Origin: a virus
Reading direction: 5' to 3' (one strand)
Virus record (IMG/VR): IMGVR_UViG_3300006310_000998
Span: 1 to 36,645 of that record
Length of the DNA: 36,645 nucleotides
This document shows positions 31,823 to 36,645 of the stretch, one piece after another. Under the pieces are notes generated by a model, which did not search any database, was not told the DNA's origin, and saw nothing but the letters and a program-made list of their open reading frames with translations. How positions within the stretch are numbered: position 1 is the first letter of the stretch; each line of letters starts with the position of its first letter. The position numbers and the translations under genes are program-made.

Positions 31823-31984
31823 ATGAAATTACCAATGCAACATTTTAGTATAGGAACTGTTGGAGCAACAGGAATTGCACTAATGGTATTACATCTCACC
31901 GGAAATTTAATAGGTTGGGCTTGGCCAATTGCATATACGTTTATAATTTTGGTTGCGGCTGGGCAGGAGAATCGTAGGCAATGA
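31823..31984 (+). CDS. Small membrane protein, unknown
   Basis: The 53-residue product runs from ATG 31823 and overlaps the clamp loader start by ATGA. Two hydrophobic stretches (about 9-24, GTVGATGIALMVLHLTG; 26-45, LIGWAWPIAYTFIILVAAG) are linked by an Asn turn, and the end is charged (QENRRQ). It is a probable inner-membrane hairpin. It is first after the strongest promoter in the window, so it is likely expressed early and strongly. I recognise no family. Confidence 0.65.
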   Translation: MKLPMQHFSIGTVGATGIALMVLHLTGNLIGWAWPIAYTFIILVAAGQENRRQ

Positions 31985-32895
31985 AAGAACTTTGGGTAGA
32001 AAAATATAGACCGAAAACTATAGATGGTTATGTGTTTAGAGATGAACATCAAAAAGCACAAGTAAAAAATTGGATCAAAGAGAAATCAATTCCGCATTTA
32101 CTTTTTAGTGGTAATGCTGGTATTGGTAAAACAACTCTTGCAAAAATTCTTTTTAACGAATTAGAAGTCAACGAGTATGATATACTTGAAATAAATGCAA
32201 GTAGAACTAATAGTGTTGATGATGTACGAGACAAAATTATTAATTTTGTGCAGATGATACCATTTGGTGATTTTAAAGTTGTATTACTAGATGAAGCAGA
32301 TTATTTAAGTCCGAACGCACAAGCGGCATTACGTGGCGTAATGGAAGAATATCATTTAACATCACGTTTTATTTTAACGTGTAATTATCCTAACAGAGTT
32401 ATTCCAGCAATTCATAGCAGATGTCAAGGTTTTCATATTGCACGTATTGATCAAAATGAGTTTACGGCTCGTGTAGCAGAAATTCTTATTACAGAAGGTG
32501 TTACTCCAGATATAGATACACTTGACACTTATGTAAAAGCTACATATCCTGATTTACGTAAATGTATCAATATGGCACAAATGAATAGCCAAGAAGGTAT
32601 TCTTCTTAAACCAAGTGAAATGGATAAAGGAGAAGCTGACTGGAAATTAGATATGGTTGAGTTATTTAAAGCAGGTAAAATAACTGAAGCAAGAAAATTA
32701 GTTTGTGGGTCTGCAAAAGCAGAAGAAATGGAAGACGTATATCGTTGGCTATATGATAATATAGAATTATTCGGTGATAGTGATAAGCAAGACGAAGCTG
32801 TCATAATTATTAAACAAGGTTTAGTTGACCACACGTTAGTTGTTGATCCAGAAATCAACTTGGCCGCAACTATGATAAAGTTGAATCGTTTATGA
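31981..32895 (+). CDS. Sliding clamp loader subunit (T4 gp44 / RFC small subunit type)
   Basis: The 304-residue AAA+ ATPase begins LWVEKYRPKTIDGYV, the RFC box of clamp loaders. Walker A is GNAGIGKT (44-51), Walker B VVLLDEAD (100-107), sensor 1 ILTCNY (131-136) and the arginine-finger SRC motif is at 146-148. In T4, gp44 with gp62 loads the gp45 clamp for the replisome. Length matches gp44 (about 319). Neither the gp62 nor the gp45 homologue is evident in the window. The gene follows a consensus promoter and a small membrane protein, with ATGA overlaps on both sides. Confidence 0.92.
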   Translation: MKELWVEKYRPKTIDGYVFRDEHQKAQVKNWIKEKSIPHLLFSGNAGIGKTTLAKILFNELEVNEYDILEINASRTNSVDDVRDKIINFVQMIPFGDFKVVLLDEADYLSPNAQAALRGVMEEYHLTSRFILTCNYPNRVIPAIHSRCQGFHIARIDQNEFTARVAEILITEGVTPDIDTLDTYVKATYPDLRKCINMAQMNSQEGILLKPSEMDKGEADWKLDMVELFKAGKITEARKLVCGSAKAEEMEDVYRWLYDNIELFGDSDKQDEAVIIIKQGLVDHTLVVDPEINLAATMIKLNRL

Positions 32896-33152
32896 ACCTT
32901 TATACAGCAGAAAGACAAGAAGAAATTGTAAATAAGTTTAGAAACCTTTTAATGGAGGCGGACAATTTTCCAAGGGAAAAAAATCCGGACGACTATAGAA
33001 TGTTTTGGACTGGCTTACGAGGTGAAGGAGCCAGTATATTAGGTCTTACTATGCACTTGACAGAATCGCTGGCAAATGCTAAACAAGTAATTGACCAACT
33101 TGTAGAAGAAAAGGAAAAAAGTAGTAAGAAAGATGACATACCTAGTAAATGA
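32892..33152 (+). CDS. Unknown small helical protein
   Basis: The 86-residue protein overlaps the clamp loader stop by ATGA and runs 20 bases into the ferredoxin gene. It is mostly helical and charged ([20 protein letters not shown], then [20 protein letters not shown]) with a Lys/Ser-rich end. No catalytic motif is seen. It is too short for, and does not resemble, the clamp loader partner gp62, though that possibility cannot be excluded by eye. Confidence 0.55.
   Translation: MNLYTAERQEEIVNKFRNLLMEADNFPREKNPDDYRMFWTGLRGEGASILGLTMHLTESLANAKQVIDQLVEEKEKSSKKDDIPSK
33057..33085 (+). promoter_or_regulatory. Possible internal sigma70-like promoter
   Basis: TTGACA at 33057-33062, 17 bases, TAAACA at 33080-33085, inside the 86-residue gene and about 48 bases before the ferredoxin ATG. 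The -10 is poor and chance within coding sequence is possible. Confidence 0.25.
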
Positions 33153-33474
33153 GGACTGTATCAAATGTAAACATATGGATTGTGTTGAAGTTTGTCCAGT
33201 CGACTGTTTTTACGAAGGCGAAAATATGCTGGTTATACATCCTGACGAATGTATTGATTGTGGTGTATGCGAACCAGAATGTCCTGTAGAAGCAATAATT
33301 CCAGATAGCATGGATGACAATGGTGAATGGTTAAAATTAAATGAAAAATATTGTAATACGTGGCCAAACATCACAAAGAAACGAGAAGAAGATGTTCCAG
33401 AAGATGTTAAGGAATGGGAAAACGTTCCTGGAAAGATGGAATTCTTTAGTGATGCGCCAGGTAAAGGAGATTAA
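33133..33474 (+). CDS. fdxA: Seven-iron ferredoxin (FdxA type)
   Basis: The 113-residue protein has Cys residues at 9, 12, 17, 21, 25, 40, 43, 46 and 50. This is the spacing of Azotobacter ferredoxin I (8, 11, 16, 20, 24, 39, 42, 45, 49) shifted by one, so one [3Fe-4S] and one [4Fe-4S] cluster are expected. [13 protein letters not shown] and [19 protein letters not shown] are near-invariant in proteobacterial FdxA. It is a soluble low-potential electron carrier. It lies between clamp loader and thyX genes, so it may supply electrons to a phage or host redox enzyme during infection; the partner is unknown. The proteobacterial type supports a non-cyanobacterial host. Confidence 0.92.
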   Translation: MTYLVNEDCIKCKHMDCVEVCPVDCFYEGENMLVIHPDECIDCGVCEPECPVEAIIPDSMDDNGEWLKLNEKYCNTWPNITKKREEDVPEDVKEWENVPGKMEFFSDAPGKGD

Positions 33475-33792
33475 GTGAAATTACGAGCTTCACATATTTT
33501 ATTAAGTCATAGACAAGCCAGCCCGCCTACACATAGCAGAGGAATTGCACAAGCAATGACTGAAGCTGAAGAATTAATAAAACAATTAAAATCTGGTGGA
33601 ATATCTTTTGCACAAGCGGCTAGAGAAAATAGTGCTTGTCCAAGTAAAGAACGAGGCGGAGATCTTAATTGGTTTGAAGAAGAGTCTATGGTGCCAGAAT
33701 TTTCTAATGCTTGTAAAAATATTCAGAAAGATGATATCGGTCCCCCGTGTATTACACCATTTGGTGTACATATTATAATGAGGACAGGATGA
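33475..33792 (+). CDS. Parvulin-type peptidyl-prolyl isomerase
   Basis: GTG start directly after the ferredoxin stop, 105 residues. The whole protein is one rotamase domain: LRASHILLSHR (active-site His7), the FAQAARENSACPSKERGGDL centre, MVPEFSNA and a closing TPFGVHIIMRTG. Parvulins isomerise Xaa-Pro bonds and aid folding. No signal peptide or membrane segment is present, so it is cytoplasmic and not SurA- or PpiD-like. The stop overlaps the thyX start (ATGA). It may assist folding of Pro-containing phage proteins. Confidence 0.88.
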   Translation: MKLRASHILLSHRQASPPTHSRGIAQAMTEAEELIKQLKSGGISFAQAARENSACPSKERGGDLNWFEEESMVPEFSNACKNIQKDDIGPPCITPFGVHIIMRTG

Positions 33793-34457
33793 GTGTAAAA
33801 TTAGTTTCGTATTCGAAACCATCAGATGATTTTTTAGAAGAAGGACTAGAAGACGCTCAAGACTTAATAGCCTTTTGTGCTAGGGTTAGCAATCCTGCTA
33901 ATCAAATGAATACTTTTACAAGTGCAAAACTTATTAAGTATTTGATTAAGCATAAACATTGGTCACCATTAGAAATGGTTAGTGCTTGTCTTGAAATTAA
34001 TACTACAAGAGATATAGCCCACCAAATAGTAAGACACAGATCATTTTCCTTTCAAGAATTTAGTCAACGTTATGCAGATCCACAAGATATGAAAGAAGCA
34101 TTTACTTTTAGAGAAGCACGTTTACAAGATCCAAAAAATAGACAAAACTCTATAGAAGTTGATGATGATGCATTACAAATAGCTTGGGGGAACAGACAAA
34201 AAGGAATAATTGAACAATGTAAAGAAGCATACAATTGGGCATTAGACCAAGGTATTGCTAAAGAACAAGCAAGAGTCGTATTGCCCGAAGGCTTAACTAA
34301 AACAAGACTATATATGAACGGCACACTTCGTTCGTGGGTTCATTATATTGAATTACGTGGCGGGCATGGTACACAGAAAGAACACATGGATATTGCTCAT
34401 GCTTGTGCCAAAGTAATAGCAGGAATCTTTCCTATAATAAACGAATTAAATGACTAA
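33789..34457 (+). CDS. thyX: Flavin-dependent thymidylate synthase
   Basis: ATG 33789 overlaps the parvulin stop, giving 222 residues; the frame is open upstream to 33747, but those residues overlap parvulin sequence. The ThyX signature RHRxxSxxExSxRY reads RHRSFSFQEFSQRY at 82-95, and ARVVLP (161-166) and LYMNGTLRSWVHYIELR (174-190) are the other conserved blocks. ThyX makes dTMP from dUMP with FAD, NADPH and methylene-tetrahydrofolate, supplying an AT-rich genome. Position 89 is Gln where Asn is common in the motif. The 3' end overlaps the next gene by 8 bases. Confidence 0.93.
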   Translation: MSVKLVSYSKPSDDFLEEGLEDAQDLIAFCARVSNPANQMNTFTSAKLIKYLIKHKHWSPLEMVSACLEINTTRDIAHQIVRHRSFSFQEFSQRYADPQDMKEAFTFREARLQDPKNRQNSIEVDDDALQIAWGNRQKGIIEQCKEAYNWALDQGIAKEQARVVLPEGLTKTRLYMNGTLRSWVHYIELRGGHGTQKEHMDIAHACAKVIAGIFPIINELND

Positions 34458-35193
34458 ACCTATATTATTTTTTGAAACAGAAAATTGGGCTGTAAGAAAA
34501 CACGCCCCTATTAAACCTGCTAAAGATTTCATGCCTGAAGCATGGAAAAATATGCCTACATATACTAAGAAGGCAAAGCATTTAATTGACAGCGATAAAA
34601 GTATAAAAGCCTGCCCAGGTATTGGTGATTTTATGTCAACAGGCTATGTTATTCCTGCTTGGTGTGATATAGAAATTACTCCAAGTGAAGACGGATTAAG
34701 TGTTACTACTAGATATTCTGAACCTAACTATAATAGTGCTTATCATCCAGTAGATCAAATAAGCAAAGATTTATTAAAAAACTTCGGCGTAAGAGCGGCC
34801 GTAAAATTAGATAACCCATGGAAGATGTGGGCGGCCAAAGGCTGGACTTTAATGTACCTACCAATGTTCTATTGGGAGGACAGAAATTACGAAGCAATTC
34901 CGGGTGTAATTGATCATGACATAGGTGCTTTAGTAAGTCCTATTAATATTATGCTAAAAGAAATTAAACCTACAACTATTAAACTAGGCGAACCTTTATG
35001 TCAAGTTATTCCTATTAAAAGAGAAACGATTGTTGCCCAAACGGGTAAATTAAGCAACACCGCCGTTGACAGACATAATGCTATTATAGGATTAAAAAAT
35101 ATTATTTTTGCCGGTTGGACACGTTGGCAACACGAAAAGAAAAATTATATCGTAGATGCTCACGATTTACATCTGCCCGGCGATACTGATTAG
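34450..35193 (+). CDS. Conserved phage protein of unknown function
   Basis: The 247-residue soluble protein starts within the thyX end. It opens KPILFFETENWAVRKHAPIK. Distinctive segments are IKACPGIGDFMSTGYVIPAW, MFYWEDRNYEAIPGVIDHDI, and GEPLCQVIPIKRETIVAQ. These patterns recur, as I recall, in uncharacterised marine phage and bacterial proteins with a beta-rich core. No cofactor motif, signal peptide or membrane segment is visible. It closes the operon that starts at 31772, convergent with phoH. Confidence 0.6.
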   Translation: MTKPILFFETENWAVRKHAPIKPAKDFMPEAWKNMPTYTKKAKHLIDSDKSIKACPGIGDFMSTGYVIPAWCDIEITPSEDGLSVTTRYSEPNYNSAYHPVDQISKDLLKNFGVRAAVKLDNPWKMWAAKGWTLMYLPMFYWEDRNYEAIPGVIDHDIGALVSPINIMLKEIKPTTIKLGEPLCQVIPIKRETIVAQTGKLSNTAVDRHNAIIGLKNIIFAGWTRWQHEKKNYIVDAHDLHLPGDTD

Positions 35194-35252
35194 ACGTAAT
35201 ATATTAATACAACAAATCCGCTAATAATTAAGATTCCTAATAATAATTGTGT

Positions 35253-35274
35253 TAATTGCTTAATCATGCAATTA
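35253..35274. terminator. Possible terminator between convergent genes
   Basis: TAATTGC (35253-35259) and GCAATTA (35268-35274) form a 7-bp stem with an 8-base loop, followed on the plus strand by TTTATT. It sits between stops at 35193 (plus) and 35276 (minus). The stem is AT-rich and weak. The remaining 35194-35252 stretch shows nothing else. Confidence 0.35.
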
Positions 35275-35275
35275 T

Positions 35276-35986
35276 TTATTCATCACCATATACTTGAAGG
35301 ACTTCTCTAACAGCATTACTCCGTTCTATATCATTTTGTCTAAACCTTACAATATCTATATGTTTAGTTGTTGGAAATCTTTCCAATTGTTTTATAAAAT
35401 CTAACAATCCGTTACTTGATATTCTATCAGATTGTCGTAAATCACCTGTTACGGCCATTTGTGATTTTGTACCTAATCTAGTTAATAGCATTTTCATTTG
35501 ACTAGCAGTAGCATTTTGCATTTCATCTGCAACAATAAATGCATTTTTAAATGTTCTACCTCTCATATATGCCAATGGAGCAATTTCTATAATATTTTCG
35601 TTTATCATATTCTGTATTTCATACTGACTATAATATTCTCTAAATACATCAAAAATTGGCATCGTCCACGGTGCCATTTTTTGTTCCATTGTTCCGGGTA
35701 AAAATCCTAAATCTTCATCAACACTAATTGCTGGTCTAGTAACCACAATTTTATCAACTATACTATTACGAAATAACTTAACAGCCACCTGTACCGCTAA
35801 TAGCGTTTTACCGGTTCCTGCAGGACCTATACCGAAGACTATGTCTTTCTGCGGATCCTGTAGTTTTAGCATATATGTTTCTTGGTTTCTATTTCGGGGT
35901 AGTATTTTAACGTCTTTTTTATGTGGTTGAAAATTAATAATATTGCTATTCTGAAAATGCCGTTTGGCCTTCTTATTACTACTCAT
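35276..35986 (-). CDS. phoH: PhoH-like ATPase
   Basis: The 236-residue protein has Walker A GPAGTGKT (54-61), a TRPAISVDEDLGFLPG stretch (83-98) and Walker B-like AFIVADEMQN (149-158), then TGDLRQSDR (180-188), as in PhoH. The N-terminus of about 40 residues is basic. PhoH proteins are P-loop ATPases, probably RNA-related, common in marine phages with no settled phage role. The start is firm: AAGGAGGA lies six bases upstream. It is transcribed towards the clamp loader operon; its promoter must lie in 35999-36148. Confidence 0.9.
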   Translation of the reverse strand: MSSNKKAKRHFQNSNIINFQPHKKDVKILPRNRNQETYMLKLQDPQKDIVFGIGPAGTGKTLLAVQVAVKLFRNSIVDKIVVTRPAISVDEDLGFLPGTMEQKMAPWTMPIFDVFREYYSQYEIQNMINENIIEIAPLAYMRGRTFKNAFIVADEMQNATASQMKMLLTRLGTKSQMAVTGDLRQSDRISSNGLLDFIKQLERFPTTKHIDIVRFRQNDIERSNAVREVLQVYGDE

Positions 35987-36067
35987 GCAGTCCTCCTTTA
36001 TGAGTCACTTTGACTATAAAGAACAACGTTATTGTGCCGTAAACACAACATTGTTGTCTCTACATAA

Positions 36068-36075
36068 GTATTTAC
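36068..36075 (-). promoter_or_regulatory. Possible late-type promoter for phoH
   Basis: The minus strand reads GTAAATAC about 80 bases upstream of the phoH start. It keeps the TAAATA core but not the full motif. No better promoter was seen in this 162-base divergent gap. Confidence 0.25.
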
Positions 36076-36121
36076 TGAGTTAGCCGAAAAACAAAACTAC
36101 TACTATATGAATACATAATAG

Positions 36122-36129
36122 CTAAATAA
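36122..36129 (+). promoter_or_regulatory. Late promoter core CTAAATAA
   Basis: CTAAATAA 20 bases before ATG 36149, with AGGAG at 36136-36140. It resembles the CTAAATATA at 1641. Confidence 0.5.
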
Positions 36130-36148
36130 GTGTACAGGAGCGACAATA

Positions 36149-36645
36149 ATGCAAGACGTAATGGACATTGTAAAAAATATCGATAATATCTATAATAGCG
36201 ATACCGCTTTTAGCGTTCTAAAAGATTTCGAAAGAGTACTAGATGAACTAGATATTTACGTATATGAAAATTGGGAAGATGGTGAATTAGCTTCTGGTCC
36301 TAATATAGAAAAACATTGGGTGGTTTGTGAATTTATGTGGCCTAGAGAAAAAATGCCAGATCCAATGGGTGGAAAAAGACTATTAGATTACGATTGCAAA
36401 GTTGCTTACGAAAAAACATACGTACTTAAACCAAGACAAATTAAAGAGCCAGATGATGTTCGCCCAGGCACTAAAAAGGGTAAACTTGATAGACATCCAA
36501 TTTGGGTAGTTAAAATAGAAATGCCTAAAGAATTAATACTTAACATTTATAGCGGTTACAGAGAGCAATTAGACATAGTTGCAGAGCCGGCTGAAATGGG
36601 AGCAGAAACGGCTGTTGATCAAGTTCCACAAGCAGGGGAAGAGGC
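36149..36645 (+). CDS. Conserved T4-like marine phage protein, unknown (3' truncated)
   Basis: The frame runs from ATG 36149, with AGGAG at good spacing, to the window edge; 165 residues are visible. The start (MQDVMDIVKNIDNIYNSDTA) is helical. The body contains EFMWPREKMPDPMGGKRLLD, VLKPRQIKEPDD, RPGTKKGK and PIWVVKIEMPKELI. These resemble a conserved protein of T4-like cyanophages and pelagiphages, as I recall, often near head genes, but function is unknown. The visible end is Ala/Glu/Gln rich and looks like a linker. The upstream late motif suggests a virion or assembly role. Confidence 0.55.
   Translation, partial: MQDVMDIVKNIDNIYNSDTAFSVLKDFERVLDELDIYVYENWEDGELASGPNIEKHWVVCEFMWPREKMPDPMGGKRLLDYDCKVAYEKTYVLKPRQIKEPDDVRPGTKKGKLDRHPIWVVKIEMPKELILNIYSGYREQLDIVAEPAEMGAETAVDQVPQAGEE

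Noticed and set aside
32529-32918. 129-codon minus-strand frame across the clamp loader end
   Set aside because: It is antisense to a well-supported ATPase gene, with no ribosome-binding site and no recognisable domain.
33747-33788. Upstream extension of thyX by 14 codons
   Set aside because: It lies within the parvulin gene's conserved end; the ATGA overlap at 33789 and the ThyX family start support the shorter form.
36047-36059. Inverted repeat ACAACA-T-TGTTGT in the phoH upstream gap, considered as an operator
   Set aside because: Six-base arms in AT-rich DNA are common, only one copy is present and no regulator is known. Not enough support.
1-36645. tRNA genes, integrase, attachment site, homing endonuclease
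   Set aside because: No cloverleaf with a recognisable T-loop, no integrase or endonuclease motifs and no terminal direct repeats were seen; the small zinc-ribbon gene lacks catalytic HNH residues.

Overview
This window looks like part of an AT-rich marine T4-like myovirus that infects a heterotrophic proteobacterium. Nearly all genes lie on the plus strand and are tightly packed, often with ATGA overlaps. Copies of a T4-type late promoter core (NATAAATA or CTAAATA) precede structural gene blocks. Diagnostic phage genes are a gp44-type clamp loader, PhoH, ThyX, a MazG-like protein, a GroES-like co-chaperonin, an A-type Fe-S carrier and a set of very large tail-fibre genes. The ferredoxin is the seven-iron FdxA type and the transporter is SbmA/BacA-like. 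Both are proteobacterial, and no photosynthesis gene is present, so a low-GC alphaproteobacterium such as SAR11 is a more likely host than a cyanobacterium. That host call is inference.

Layout. Positions 1-538 hold the end of a glycosyltransferase. Positions 545-2166 hold a membrane-anchored glucosaminidase behind a sigma70-like promoter, then four small genes (lipoprotein-like, unknown, SAP/HeH-like, small membrane protein). A zinc-ribbon gene (2201-2488) points the other way. Positions 2527-28313 are the host-recognition and tail block: hesB/iscA-like gene, a 3021-residue fibre, fibres of 1117 and 921 residues, a small protein, two tandem subtilisin-like proteins, a short fibre, a YHYH protein, the SbmA/BacA-like transporter, a 1167-residue Ig-like structural protein with an inserted alpha/beta-hydrolase domain, and a 188-residue structural protein. 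Positions 28324-30369 hold small conserved genes, including a fragment-like relative of DNA polymerase III alpha, a GroES-like gene and mazG. Positions 30287-31763 hold two tandem 2OG-Fe(II) oxygenase paralogues. A perfect consensus sigma70 promoter at 31772-31800 starts a coupled run to 35193: small membrane protein, clamp loader, unknown, ferredoxin, parvulin, thyX, unknown. phoH lies convergent to this run, and a late-promoter-driven conserved gene runs off the right edge.

How it fits together. The sigma70-like promoters precede lysis-like, Pol III-like and replication/nucleotide genes, whereas the late motifs precede virion genes, which suggests two temporal classes. Three fibre genes share an N-terminal module, which suggests a common docking tag. 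Fibre tips sit behind poly-glycine linkers, which suggests swappable receptor-binding ends.

The strongest unusual signals are: (1) no GCAGC or GCTGC found anywhere by manual reading, with Ala-Ala pairs written GCGGC or GCCGC instead; (2) a phage SbmA/BacA-like transporter; (3) a hydrolase domain with an Asp in the nucleophile elbow, inserted into a tail protein; (4) two subtilisin-like proteins in the fibre cluster, one with a changed catalytic Asp; (5) a Pol III alpha-like protein that ends just before the catalytic aspartates.
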